Assembly (NCBI GenBank): GCA_030840415.1
Contig: JAVEEO010000459.1
Span: 1 to 25,380, forward strand
DNA: 25,380 bases
Reading direction: 5' to 3'
Origin: Pseudonocardiales bacterium
GTDB lineage: Bacteria > Actinomycetota > Actinomycetes > Mycobacteriales > Jatrophihabitantaceae
Shown here: in pieces, positions 1 to 9,968 of the stretch
Numbering within the stretch: the stretch's first letter is position 1
Layout of the letters: each line of letters begins with the position of its first letter
Notes under the pieces: generated by a model
Seen by the model: the letters and a program-made list of their open reading frames with translations, nothing else
Databases searched by the model: none
What the model was told of the DNA's origin: nothing
Made by a program: the position numbers and the translations under genes

Positions 1-641
1 CACTCGACCAGGGTCAGCGCGGCGGCCGGGTAGTCCAGATGAGCCAGATAATGCGGCACGTTCACTGCGAAACCCATCGAATCCACGCCGGACTCGCGCA
101 GCCGGAACTCGATCAGGTGCCCAGCGCTGCCCGGAACCTGGACCGTGCCGAGCCAGTTGCTGTACTCGGCGACCAGCTCCGGTGAGCTGGCGCGGGCGAT
201 CACGGTGGACGGCCGGCTGTGCGGAACCCCCATCGGGATCGCGTCCAGCGCGATCAGCAACCGGACCCCGAGCCGCTCGACGATGATCTGCACAGCGGCG
301 GCGAACCGCTCCCACTGGATGTCGGGCTCCGCGCCTGCCAGCAGCAGGAACAGTGTGCCGGCCGCATCGCGCACCGCATGAATCTTCAGCTCCGGCGCGC
401 TGAAACGCTCCCAGTGGTCGGTGACGAACAGCATCTCCGGACGCCGGCCCCGGTAGTCGAATACCTGGTCGATGTCGAAGGTGGCGATCACCTGGGACTC
501 AAGCGTGCTCAGCAGGTGAGCCCGGGCCAGCTGGGCGGCGTTGCCGGCGTCGACGAAACCGTCCAGCGCCAGCACCAGAACCGGCCGGTCGAGTTCGGGT
601 AGCTCCTCGATCAGCTGGAACAGCGCCGCCGGGTCCAGCAT
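1..641 (-). CDS. PAC2 family protein (3' end cut by window edge)
   Basis: The minus-strand reading frame starts at ATG 641 and stays open to the left edge, so about 213 residues are seen and the C-terminus is missing. It begins MLDPAALFQLIEELPELDRP and continues with LVLALDGFVDAGNAAQLARA. Later stretches are TFDIDQVFDYRGRRPEM, PDIQWERFAAAV and GTVQVPGSAGHLIEFRL. These match the actinobacterial PAC2 (proteasome-assembly-chaperone-like) family, in which the early DGFVDAG segment and the DYR..RP segment are conserved. The eukaryotic relatives help assemble 20S proteasomes; the bacterial role is not established. It starts 14 nt after the scoB stop, so it is probably the third gene of the scoA-scoB unit. 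The ribosome site is weak (a GAGG about 12 nt upstream). Family assignment is firm, function is not. Confidence 0.85.
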   Translation of the reverse strand, partial: MLDPAALFQLIEELPELDRPVLVLALDGFVDAGNAAQLARAHLLSTLESQVIATFDIDQVFDYRGRRPEMLFVTDHWERFSAPELKIHAVRDAAGTLFLLLAGAEPDIQWERFAAAVQIIVERLGVRLLIALDAIPMGVPHSRPSTVIARASSPELVAEYSNWLGTVQVPGSAGHLIEFRLRESGVDSMGFAVNVPHYLAHLDYPAAALTLVE

Positions 642-655
642 CGTCTTCGACCGCC

Positions 656-1300
656 TCAGCCAGCCGTCAACGCGACGGTCAGTTCGGGCTCGGTGGCCGC
701 GCGTACCTGGTCCACGGTCACGCCGGGCGCCAGCTCACGCAGCACCAGGCCCTCGGGCAGCACGTCGATCACCGCCAGATCGGTGATGATGTGGTGCACG
801 CAGGCTGCTCCGGTGAGCGGCAGCGAACACTGCTTCACCACCTTTGGACTGCCGTCGCGAGCCAGGTGCTCCATCATCACGATCACCTTCTTCGCCCCGT
901 GCACGAGATCCATCGCGCCGCCCATCCCCTTAATCATCTTCCCAGGAATGGTCCAGTTCGCCAGGTCACCGTTTGCCCCGACCTGCATCGCGCCGAGCAC
1001 CGCCACGTCGATGTGCCCACCCCGGATCATTCCGAAAGACAACGCGGAATCGAAGTAGGACGCCCCGGGCAGCACCGTGACGGTCTCCTTGCCGGCATTG
1101 ATCAGATCGCCGTCGAGCTCGCTCTCCAGCGGGTACGGGCCTACCCCGAGAATGCCGTTCTCGCTCTGCAGGACCACGGTGATCGACGGGTCGACGAAGT
1201 TCGGGACCAGCGTCGGCAGCCCGATGCCGAGGTTGACGTACTGGCCGTCGTGCAGCTCGGCGGCCACCCGGGCGGCGAGCTCGTTACGAGTGAGTGCCAT
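656..1300 (-). CDS. scoB: 3-oxoacid CoA-transferase subunit B
   Basis: A 214-residue beta subunit of a succinyl-CoA:3-ketoacid CoA-transferase. The enzyme moves CoA from succinyl-CoA to a 3-oxoacid such as acetoacetate (ScoB) or 3-oxoadipate (PcaJ). The N-terminal [11 protein letters not shown] segment and SENGILG are diagnostic; Glu47 in SENG is the expected residue that forms the glutamyl-CoA thioester. The later [14 protein letters not shown] and GxGGAMDL stretches are also typical. Length matches the bacterial two-subunit form. It starts at an ATG 5 nt after the scoA stop, so the two are translated together as a heteromer. No catabolic ring-cleavage genes are visible nearby, so acetoacetate versus 3-oxoadipate specificity is open. 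Confidence 0.95.
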   Translation of the reverse strand: MALTRNELAARVAAELHDGQYVNLGIGLPTLVPNFVDPSITVVLQSENGILGVGPYPLESELDGDLINAGKETVTVLPGASYFDSALSFGMIRGGHIDVAVLGAMQVGANGDLANWTIPGKMIKGMGGAMDLVHGAKKVIVMMEHLARDGSPKVVKQCSLPLTGAACVHHIITDLAVIDVLPEGLVLRELAPGVTVDQVRAATEPELTVALTAG

Positions 1301-1305
1301 CGCGA

Positions 1306-2106
1306 TCAGCCTGCGCTCTCTACGTTCTCAGAACCTGCCCCGGCGCGATCGGCATCCGAACGCTCGCGCACGGTGCGCTTCTCGATCAGCTTGCCGGACT
1401 CGCCCACCTCGACCACCCGCTGCACGAACACCCCGGGGGTGTGCACCTGCTCGGGGTCCAGCTCGCCGGGCTCGACGAGTTCCTCGACCTCGGCAATGGT
1501 GATCCGCCCGGCCATCGCGCACAGCGGGTTGAAGTTGCGGGCCGAGGCGTCGTAGCTGAGGTTGCCGTGCCGGTCGCCGCGGGCCGCCCGGACCAGCGCG
1601 AAGTCGGTGACGATGCCCTCCTCGAGCACGTAGCGCTGGCCGCGGAACTCCCGCGTCTCCTTCGCCGGCGAGGCCAGCGCGACCGAGCCGTCCGGGGAGT
1701 AGCGCCAGGGCAGGCCGCCGTCGGCGATCAGGGTGCCGACGCCGGCCGGGGTGTAGAACGCCGGGATGCCCGAGCCGCCGGCTCGCAGCCGCTCGGCCAG
1801 GGTGCCCTGCGGGGTCAGCTCGACCTCCAGCTCGCCGCCGAGGTACTGCCGGGCGAACTCGCGGTTCTCGCCGACGTAGGAGCCGATGGTGCGCCTGATC
1901 CGCTTGGCGCTCAGCAGCAGGCCCAGCCCCGCCTCGTCCAGCCCGCAGTTGTTCGACACGGTCTCCAGGTCGGTGCTGCCCAGTTCCAGCAGCGCCTGGA
2001 TCAGGACGTGCGGAATGCCGCACACGCCGAAGCCACCGACTGCCAGCGAAGCCCGGTCGCCGATGTCGGCCACTGCCTCGGCGGCTGTTGCCACCACTTT
2101 GTCCAC
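1306..2106 (-). CDS. scoA: 3-oxoacid CoA-transferase subunit A
   Basis: A 266-residue alpha subunit partnering the gene immediately downstream. The start is GTG 2106, chosen because a GGAAGGG ribosome site lies 9 nt upstream. GGFGVCGIP (residues 24-32) is the CoA-binding glycine-rich motif of the family. [30 protein letters not shown] and [25 protein letters not shown] are standard alpha-subunit blocks, and [10 protein letters not shown] appears late. The C-terminal tail of about 30 residues is longer than in many homologues and is charged and low in complexity. It is the first gene of an apparent scoA-scoB-PAC2 unit. Together the subunits act in the cytoplasm in ketone-body or aromatic catabolism. 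Confidence 0.95.
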   Translation of the reverse strand: MDKVVATAAEAVADIGDRASLAVGGFGVCGIPHVLIQALLELGSTDLETVSNNCGLDEAGLGLLLSAKRIRRTIGSYVGENREFARQYLGGELEVELTPQGTLAERLRAGGSGIPAFYTPAGVGTLIADGGLPWRYSPDGSVALASPAKETREFRGQRYVLEEGIVTDFALVRAARGDRHGNLSYDASARNFNPLCAMAGRITIAEVEELVEPGELDPEQVHTPGVFVQRVVEVGESGKLIEKRTVRERSDADRAGAGSENVESAG

Positions 2107-2187
2107 GCTCGGTTACCCTTCCAGCTCACTCGATCGGGGCGTCCGGTGCCCACACCCCTCGGCAACCGAACGAGTCGGTCAGGCCGA

Positions 2188-2218
2188 ACTCTAGCCAGCA
2201 TGGGCGGGCACCGACCAA
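2188..2218 (-). promoter_or_regulatory. possible promoter for scoA
   Basis: On the minus strand a TAGAGT hexamer (2193-2188) fits the actinobacterial TAnnnT -10 pattern. A TTGGTC-like -35 (2218-2213) lies 19 nt upstream. A transcript starting near 2181 would carry a leader of about 75 nt ahead of the scoA GTG. Spacing is long and the -35 is poor, so this is only a candidate. Confidence 0.3.
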
Positions 2219-2235
2219 CGCGGTGGGCGGCGGCA

Positions 2236-2973
2236 TCAGTGCCTGACGGTGACCTTCTCGGCCTCGGCCCGGGACGCCGCCGGGCCCGGGTCCGGATTGC
2301 GCACCAGCACCACCGAGCCGCCGACGGCCAGCGGGGCCAACAGCGCGGCGATCCAGTCCTGGTGCGTGCTCCAGGGCGCCGTCCAGAGCAGCCGGCCACC
2401 AGCTGCCAGCCCCAGCTCGGCCGCGGTCCGGTGCGCCGTCGCGGCCAGCTCGGCCCGGGACTGCCCGGCCAGCCCCGGATCGGCCGGGCCCGCCTGGGCC
2501 CGCACCGTTGCCCAGCTGTCGGGCATCGGGCGCACCGAGCTGGCGTAGTCGGCCATCTCCGGTGGTGGGGTCGAGGGCCTGGCCATGCTCAGCAGCGACA
2601 CCGCGAACACCCCGTCCAGACGCTGGACGAGCGGGGCGGGCAGCGCGGCCAGCAGCGAGTCGGCGTCGCCGAAGGCCACCGTCGCCGCCGCCGGATCGGT
2701 CACCACCTCCAAGCCGGCGTACCAGCAGCCCAGCAGGATCGGGGCGGCCAGCCAGTGCACCGGCAGCCGGACGAAAGCCCGGTCGCCGGGCGCGGCCCCG
2801 AGCTCGTCGAGCAGCAGGAAATGGGTCTTGGCGACCCAGTTGGCCAGTGACTTCGCCGACAGCTCCGCGCGCTCACCGGTGGCGTCGTCGTAGAAGGTGA
2901 CCAGCGGGCTGCCCGGGTCGGCGGCCAGCCGGGCGGCGAACAACTGCTCGGGACCGCTGGGTGCTGTCGGCAT
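2236..2973 (-). CDS. TIGR03089 family protein (truncated adenylate-forming-enzyme relative)
   Basis: A 245-residue protein starting at ATG 2973. The N-terminal part resembles the first quarter of AMP-forming acyl-CoA synthetases (PLVTFYDDATGERAELS, then FLLLDELGAAPGDRAFVRLP and LLGCWYAGLEVV). The AMP-binding P-loop core and the C-terminal lid are absent, which is the hallmark of the actinobacterial TIGR03089 family, and the length agrees. Catalysis is therefore unlikely; no function is established. The gene begins 7 nt after the stop of the LCP gene, so the two form an operon. In mycobacteria the same pair lies beside rmlD (Rv3268 and Rv3267 next to Rv3266c), which supports the assignment and hints at a wall-related role. 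Confidence 0.85.
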   Translation of the reverse strand: MPTAPSGPEQLFAARLAADPGSPLVTFYDDATGERAELSAKSLANWVAKTHFLLLDELGAAPGDRAFVRLPVHWLAAPILLGCWYAGLEVVTDPAAATVAFGDADSLLAALPAPLVQRLDGVFAVSLLSMARPSTPPPEMADYASSVRPMPDSWATVRAQAGPADPGLAGQSRAELAATAHRTAAELGLAAGGRLLWTAPWSTHQDWIAALLAPLAVGGSVVLVRNPDPGPAASRAEAEKVTVRH

Positions 2974-2980
2974 CGGTCTT

Positions 2981-4660
2981 TTAGTTGATGCAGCCGGCGT
3001 CGGCCGCCGTGGTCACGGCCGGCGAACTCGACTCGCCGGGCTTGGCCGAGCTGCTGACCGAACCGGGTGCCGGCGTCGGCATCAGGCTCTTGACCTGCAC
3101 CTTGTTCTCACCCAGCACCAGGGTCACCGAGTCGACCTCGGACGTCGCCTCCATCACCGCGCCGGGCACCTGGGCCTGCAGGGCCTTGGCCGCCGCCTCC
3201 TGGCCGGGGGCGTAGCGGATCAGGGTCTTGGCCACTACGTCGGACGTGGCCGGCGGGATCTCGGTCTTGAAGCCGGCAGCCTTCAGCGCCTCGGCGTTGG
3301 TGTTCTCCAGGCCGTTGGTGTTGGTGTCGTTGATGACCTGGACGGTTACCGAGGACGGCGCCGCGGCCTTGGCCCGAGACAGCGCCGTGCCGGGGTCGGA
3401 GCCGATCAGCTTGCCGATGAAGTTGGGCATCGCGGTCGCGTCCACCACCACGATGCTTTGGGTCTGGCCGTTGATCTGCACGTCCTCGAAGCCCTGGGTG
3501 GGAATGGTGGTGAAGGAGAAGTTGCCGGCCTGCAGGTTCTGCATCTGCTGGGCCAGCTTCAGCGGCACCAGGTCGGGATCCATCTGCAGCGAGGACGACA
3601 CCGCCTTGAGCAGGTTCTGCAGCTTCAGCGGGTTGAGCAGGGTGCCGGCCGAGGAGATCTTGCGGAAGACCGCGGACAGGAAGTATTGCTGGCGCTTGAT
3701 CCGGTCCAGGTCACCCTGCGGGAAGCCGTAGCGCTGCCGGACGAAGGCCAGTGCCTGGGTGCCCTTGATCGTCTGGTGGCCGGCCTTCAGGTCGATGCCG
3801 GAATTAGGTTCCTTCACCGCATTGTTGAGGCAGACGTCGACGCCGCCGATGGCGTTGGAGATCCGGTAGAAGCCCAGCAGGTCGATCTGGACGAAGTGGT
3901 CGATGCTCAGGCCGGTCAGGTTCTCGATGGTCTGTACCAGCAGCTGCGCGCCGGCCTCCTTGTTGCCGTGCGCTGCCTGAATGCCGAGCGGGTAGGCCGC
4001 GTTCAGCTTGTTCCTGCCGTGGCCGGGGATGTTGACGTAGGAGTCGCGCGGGAACGAGATCAGGGTCGCCTTGCTGCCGTTGGCCGGCAGGTGCAGCAGC
4101 ATCATGGTGTCGGTGTTGTAGCTGCCGCCGTCCCGGGTGGTGCCCAGCTTGGCGAGCTCGGCGTCGCTGGCGGTGTCCCGGTCGTCGTTGCCGACGATCA
4201 GCAGGTTCTGGTCCTTGCCGTCGATGCCGCCGTTGGCGGCCTTGCCCTTGGGCGAGATGGCGTTGACCCGGGTGATGTCGGCGTTGAAGTTGCGGTAGGT
4301 CGCCCATGCCCAGCCGCTGCCGACCAGCACCAGCAGTGAACACAGCGTGGCGACGATCCGCAGGCCGAGCGACACCCCGTGCATCAGATCGGATCGACCC
4401 GCCGCGGGCCGGCCCGGCGGCGGGCCGGGTGCCTGGCGGGCCCGAGCGGTGTGGCGCCCGCGCGGGTCCAGTTCCGGTGGCAGGCCGCCGGCGGCCGGCG
4501 ACCGCTGGGCCCGCGGAACGGACTGGCCGGCCTGGGAGCCGTCCGGCCGGCCGGCGCCGCGATCGGGGCGGGACCGTCCCCGGCGCGGGTCGAGCTCCGG
4601 GGGCAGGTCGCCCTCAGCCGGGTGGGGCCGGCCGGGCGGCCAATCGTCGGAGGAGGGCAT
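2981..4660 (-). CDS. LytR-CpsA-Psr (LCP) family cell-wall polymer ligase
   Basis: A 559-residue membrane-anchored enzyme expected to transfer undecaprenyl-linked glycopolymer to peptidoglycan on the outer face of the membrane. Residues 1-95 are cytosolic, Pro/Arg-rich and carry the octet LPPELDPR twice (19-26 and 60-67). A single transmembrane segment spans about 98-120. The LCP domain (about 180-335) shows NTDTMML (182-188), SFPRDSYV (202-209), KLNAAYP (218-224), DHFVQIDL (254-261) and AFVRQRYG with GDLDRIKRQQ (305-325), which hold the Asp/Arg residues of the pyrophosphate-binding site. A LytR_C domain follows (about 436-517), then a Ser/Pro tail. It is divergent from rmlD, which makes the dTDP-rhamnose of mycobacterial-type linkage units. 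The start at 4660 has no good ribosome site and may be leaderless. Confidence 0.95.
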   Translation of the reverse strand: MPSSDDWPPGRPHPAEGDLPPELDPRRGRSRPDRGAGRPDGSQAGQSVPRAQRSPAAGGLPPELDPRGRHTARARQAPGPPPGRPAAGRSDLMHGVSLGLRIVATLCSLLVLVGSGWAWATYRNFNADITRVNAISPKGKAANGGIDGKDQNLLIVGNDDRDTASDAELAKLGTTRDGGSYNTDTMMLLHLPANGSKATLISFPRDSYVNIPGHGRNKLNAAYPLGIQAAHGNKEAGAQLLVQTIENLTGLSIDHFVQIDLLGFYRISNAIGGVDVCLNNAVKEPNSGIDLKAGHQTIKGTQALAFVRQRYGFPQGDLDRIKRQQYFLSAVFRKISSAGTLLNPLKLQNLLKAVSSSLQMDPDLVPLKLAQQMQNLQAGNFSFTTIPTQGFEDVQINGQTQSIVVVDATAMPNFIGKLIGSDPGTALSRAKAAAPSSVTVQVINDTNTNGLENTNAEALKAAGFKTEIPPATSDVVAKTLIRYAPGQEAAAKALQAQVPGAVMEATSEVDSVTLVLGENKVQVKSLMPTPAPGSVSSSAKPGESSSPAVTTAADAGCIN

Positions 4661-4666
4661 CCAGCG

Positions 4667-4672
4667 AGTCTA
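4667..4672 (-). promoter_or_regulatory. candidate -10 element giving a leaderless LCP transcript
   Basis: On the minus strand TAGACT (4672-4667) fits the actinobacterial TAnnnT -10 pattern and ends 6 nt before the LCP start codon at 4660. Initiation would fall at or next to the A of ATG, consistent with the lack of a Shine-Dalgarno sequence there. No convincing -35 hexamer is visible. The 77-nt gap to rmlD must hold promoters for both directions. Confidence 0.35.
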
Positions 4673-4737
4673 TCGGCGCCAAGCTGTGCGGAGGCTCAGA
4701 AGCCGGCACGCCCTGATGCCGAGGACGGTGTGCGAGC

Positions 4738-5643
4738 ATGAGCCGCATGCGCCCCTCCGCCGCCCGCTGGCTGGTGACCGGTGCCCGGGGCCAGCTGGGC
4801 ACCGACCTGTGCGCGGTGCTGGCCGGTGCCGGCGTCGAGGGCGACCAGCTGCTGGCACTGGGTTCGGACCAGCTCGACGTCACCAGCTCGGCCGCGGTGC
4901 AGGCGGTCTTCAGCGGCTTCCAACCGCAGCTGGTGGTCAATGCCGCGGCCTACACCGCCGTGGACCAGGCCGAGACCGACGAGGACAAGGCCTTCGCGGT
5001 GAACGCCGCGGGCCCGGCGCTGCTGGCCGCCGCCGCCGCCCGGACCGGGGCCCGGCTGCTGCAGGTGTCCACCGACTACGTCTTCGCCGGCGATGCCGAC
5101 CGGCCCTATGCCGAACAGGACGAGCCCGATCCGCGCTCGGCCTACGGGCGTACCAAGCTGGCCGGTGAGCTGGCGGTCCGCGAGCTGGCCCCCGAGCACG
5201 GCTACGTGGTGCGGACCGCCTGGGTGTACGGAGCCACCGGCTCGAACTTCGTCAAGACGATGGCCCGGCTGGAGCGCGACCGGGACACCGTGGAGGTCGT
5301 CGATGACCAGCGCGGCTCGCCGACCTGGTCGGCCGACCTGGCCCGCGGGCTGGTCGAGCTGGCCGGCAGCGCCGCCGCCCCGGGCACGTATCACTGCACC
5401 GGCTCGGGGGAGACCAGCTGGTTCGGGCTGGCCCGCGCGGTGTTCGAGGAGCTGGGCGCCGATCCGGAGCGGGTCCGGCCGACCAGCACCGACAGGTTCC
5501 CGAGGCCGGCGCCGCGGCCGGCATACTCGGTGCTGTCGGACCGGGCCTGGCGGGCGGCCGGCCTGAGCCCGCTGCCGCACTGGCGGCAGGCGCTGCGGCA
5601 GGCCTTCGCCGACGACCGCGCCGCCTACCTGCCGACCGGCTGA
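4738..5643 (+). CDS. rmlD: dTDP-4-dehydrorhamnose reductase
   Basis: A 301-residue short-chain dehydrogenase that reduces dTDP-4-keto-L-rhamnose to dTDP-L-rhamnose, the last step of rhamnose donor synthesis. The nucleotide-binding motif TGARGQLG is at residues 14-21; GQLG is typical of RmlD. NAAAYTAVDQAE (68-79) and STDYVF (111-116) follow, and the catalytic pair is Tyr136/Lys140 in YGRTK. VRTAWVYG and the C-terminal RPAYSVLSDRAW segment are also family signatures. The start at ATG 4738 has a weak GAGGA about 12 nt upstream; ATG 4747 is possible. It is divergent from the LCP gene, an arrangement shared with mycobacteria (Rv3266c next to Rv3267). rmlA, rmlB and rmlC are not in the window. Confidence 0.95.
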   Translation: MSRMRPSAARWLVTGARGQLGTDLCAVLAGAGVEGDQLLALGSDQLDVTSSAAVQAVFSGFQPQLVVNAAAYTAVDQAETDEDKAFAVNAAGPALLAAAAARTGARLLQVSTDYVFAGDADRPYAEQDEPDPRSAYGRTKLAGELAVRELAPEHGYVVRTAWVYGATGSNFVKTMARLERDRDTVEVVDDQRGSPTWSADLARGLVELAGSAAAPGTYHCTGSGETSWFGLARAVFEELGADPERVRPTSTDRFPRPAPRPAYSVLSDRAWRAAGLSPLPHWRQALRQAFADDRAAYLPTG

Positions 5644-5860
5644 GCGAGCCGGGTTCCCGAGTCCGAAGAGCGGCCGAACTGCCGCCGTCCAGGTAGTGCG
5701 CGCAGCGGCACGGCGGGGTTACAGTCTCGCGATCACTCAGATCGTCCCGCTGCCGGCCAATAGGTAAGACGGTAGGAACAATTCCCGGTGGTCTCGGCCA
5801 CCCTTATCCGGACACACCGGCTCATTGCACTCGGGTCGGCCGCCCGAGGTGACGTCGCAG

Positions 5861-7822
5861 ATGTTCAGGACCAGTTCGAACCGCCGGCCAGCCGGCACCG
5901 TCCACTCCCAGCCCAGTGGCCAGCGGCGGCGGATCGGGGTGGTCGCCGCCGGACTCGGCGCGGCACTGACCTGCGCCGCGCTGACGGTGGTGAATCCCGC
6001 TCCGGCGGCAGCCTCCTGGCCCGGCGGCAACGTCGGGATCACCGGGCACGGCTTCGGTCACGGGCGGGGGATGGGCCAGTACGGCGCCTTCGGCTACGCC
6101 ACCCTCTACGGCTGGACCTATTCCCAGATCCTGTCCCACTACTACGGCGGCACCACGCTCGCCACCCGCAGCCTGGGCACCCTCAGCGTCGATCTGACCG
6201 CCTTCGACGGGGTCAACCAGGTGGTGGTCACCTCCGGCAGCCCGTTCACCGCCGGTGGCGTGGCGATCCCGGCCGGCGGCGCGGCCCTGCTGCGCTACGT
6301 CTCGACGAACTCCTACCAGTTGGCCACCAGCCCCGGTTGCGGCAAGCCGTGGTCGGCGGTCAAACCGGTGACCAGCGGGGCCATCTCCTCCACCGTGCCG
6401 GCCAGTTCGCTGTCGGCGATGCTGACGATCTGCTCGGGCGGCGGCACCCGGACCTACCGCGGCTCGCTGTCGCTGACCTACGGCGGCGGCGCGACCAGGC
6501 TGGTGAACCTGGTGGCCATGGACGACTACCTGCGCGGCGTCGTGCCGCGCGAGTCGCCGGCGTCCTGGGGCGACGCCAGCGGCGGCAAGGGCATGGCCGC
6601 GTTGCAGTCGCAGGCGGTCGCGGCGCGGTCCTACGCGGCGGCGCAGAACCGCTACAGCTGGGCCAAGACCTGCGACACCCAGAACTGCCAGGTCTACGGC
6701 GGCGCCGGCCTCAACGGCGTCCTCACCGAGGATTCCCGCACCAACACCGCGGTGACCAGCACCGCCGGCAAGGTGCTCACCAACTCCTCCGGTTCCATCG
6801 TGTCCGCCGAGTTCAGTTCCTCGACCGGCGGCTGGACCGCCGGCGGCGCCTTCCCGGCGGTGCAGGACCTGGGCGATGTCGCCTCGCCCAACCACAACTG
6901 GAACACCTCCATCCCGGCCAGCACCATTGGCAACGCCTTCGGGGTGGGCACCCTGCAGGCGATCAGCACCACCCGCAACGGGCTGGGCGCCGACGGCGGC
7001 CGGGTGCTGACCGCCACCATCAAGGGCAGCACCCGGACGGTCACCGTCACCGGAAACGACTTCCGCAGCACCTTCGGGCTGATGTCGGACTGGTTCGTGG
7101 TGGCCAAGCCGCTGACCACCCCGACGATCTTCGTGACGAACTCGCTCAGCGCGCCCAGCACGGCACTGGCGCGAGCCTTCGGCATCAAGGGCGACCAGCC
7201 GTTCGCCTGTGACTTCAACGGTGACGGCACCGACACCGCCGGGGTGTACCGCGCGTCCATCGCGACCTTCTACTACCGCGACTCCTTCGCCGCCGACGCG
7301 CCGCTGCACGCGGTGAAGCTCGGCGCCCCGGGCGACCGTCCGGTGTGCGGGGACTGGGACGGCAACGGCACCGACACGGTCGGCGTCTACCGCGGCTCGA
7401 ACTCGATGTTCTACCTGCTCAACACCAACAACCGGGTGGCCAGCAGCCCGCTGACGCAGGTACTGCTCGGCGGTGCCGGGGCGGTGCCGGTGGCCGGCGA
7501 CTGGAATGGCGACAAGGCCGCGACTCCTGGCGTGTACGACCCGAAGACCGCCACCTTCTACCTGGTCAACGCCCTCGCGCCCGGCTCGCCGCGGTTGCGG
7601 TACCAGTTCGGGCTGGCCGGCAACGTGCCGGTGGCCGGCGACTGGGACGGCAACGGCTCGGACACCTACGGCGTCTACCAGGGCACCCGGTTCGCGGTGG
7701 TCAACACCCTGGGCGGCCCGGTGGTTTCCTACACCAGCTACGGCCTGGCCGGTGACCGGCCGCTGGCCGGCGATTGGAACCACGACGGCAAGGACACCGT
7801 CGGCGTCGGCCGCGACTACTGA
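5861..7822 (+). CDS. exported SpoIID/LytB-domain protein with C-terminal Asp/Gly-rich repeats
   Basis: A 653-residue secreted protein. I place the start at ATG 5861 because GAGGTGA (5846-5852) lies 8 nt upstream; an in-frame TTG at 5825 would extend it but has no such site. Residues 1-51 are a signal peptide: RRR at 22-24, a hydrophobic core at 26-44 and APAAAS near the cleavage site. The SpoIID/LytB region starts at GITGHGFGHGRGMGQYG (59-75). It contains DYLRGVVPRESPASW (222-236) and ALQSQAVAARSYA (247-259); Glu231 aligns with the catalytic Glu of SpoIID, a lytic transglycosylase acting on denuded glycan. Residues 445-653 hold five repeats of about 47 residues built on DxNGDGTDTxGVYR. This organism need not sporulate; such proteins are common in actinomycetes, presumably for wall remodelling. 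It lies between rmlD and gmd. Confidence 0.88.
   Translation: MFRTSSNRRPAGTVHSQPSGQRRRIGVVAAGLGAALTCAALTVVNPAPAAASWPGGNVGITGHGFGHGRGMGQYGAFGYATLYGWTYSQILSHYYGGTTLATRSLGTLSVDLTAFDGVNQVVVTSGSPFTAGGVAIPAGGAALLRYVSTNSYQLATSPGCGKPWSAVKPVTSGAISSTVPASSLSAMLTICSGGGTRTYRGSLSLTYGGGATRLVNLVAMDDYLRGVVPRESPASWGDASGGKGMAALQSQAVAARSYAAAQNRYSWAKTCDTQNCQVYGGAGLNGVLTEDSRTNTAVTSTAGKVLTNSSGSIVSAEFSSSTGGWTAGGAFPAVQDLGDVASPNHNWNTSIPASTIGNAFGVGTLQAISTTRNGLGADGGRVLTATIKGSTRTVTVTGNDFRSTFGLMSDWFVVAKPLTTPTIFVTNSLSAPSTALARAFGIKGDQPFACDFNGDGTDTAGVYRASIATFYYRDSFAADAPLHAVKLGAPGDRPVCGDWDGNGTDTVGVYRGSNSMFYLLNTNNRVASSPLTQVLLGGAGAVPVAGDWNGDKAATPGVYDPKTATFYLVNALAPGSPRLRYQFGLAGNVPVAGDWDGNGSDTYGVYQGTRFAVVNTLGGPVVSYTSYGLAGDRPLAGDWNHDGKDTVGVGRDY
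7193..7819 (+). repeat. five tandem FG-GAP/EF-hand-like protein repeats
   Basis: In the C-terminal third of the SpoIID-like protein, Asp-rich motifs recur at residues 451 (DFNGDGTD), 498 (DWDGNGTD), 547 (DWNGDKAA), 594 (DWDGNGSD) and 638 (DWNHDGKD), spaced 47, 49, 47 and 44 residues. Each is preceded by GDxPVxG and followed by GVYxG. The third copy has lost most acidic positions. The pattern suggests a calcium-binding beta-propeller-like or adhesive module; that is inference from the motif. Confidence 0.8.
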
Positions 7823-7900
7823 GGCCCGGCGAACTCTGAACCGGCAAGTCGGCCGGACCTGCTACCGCCGAGGCTCACCAGCCGGCAGGCAGCCGTTGGG

Positions 7901-7906
7901 TACCCT
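7901..7906 (+). promoter_or_regulatory. possible -10 element upstream of gmd
   Basis: TACCCT fits the TAnnnT pattern in the 164-nt gap between the SpoIID-like gene and gmd and would give a leader of about 75 nt. No good -35 is seen. Readthrough from the upstream gene is equally possible. Confidence 0.22.
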
Positions 7907-7956
7907 GGCCACGCGCTTCGCGGCCGCGGGGTGTGCCGGCCTGCCAGCCGGATTGA

Positions 7957-9946
<1,990 letters not shown>

Positions 9947-9947
<1 letters not shown>

Positions 9948-9968
9948 GCCCAGGTGTAGCCCAGGTGT
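9947..9968 (+). repeat. 11-bp perfect tandem repeat
   Basis: AGCCCAGGTGT occurs twice back to back (9947-9957, 9958-9968), starting on the last base of the preceding stop codon. Function unknown. Confidence 0.85.

Noticed and set aside
5822..7783. Long open frame on the minus strand over the SpoIID-like gene (653 codons)
   Set aside because: It mirrors the coding frame of the real gene in GC-rich DNA. Its protein is low in complexity with no motifs, and the plus-strand protein has a signal peptide, catalytic Glu and repeats.
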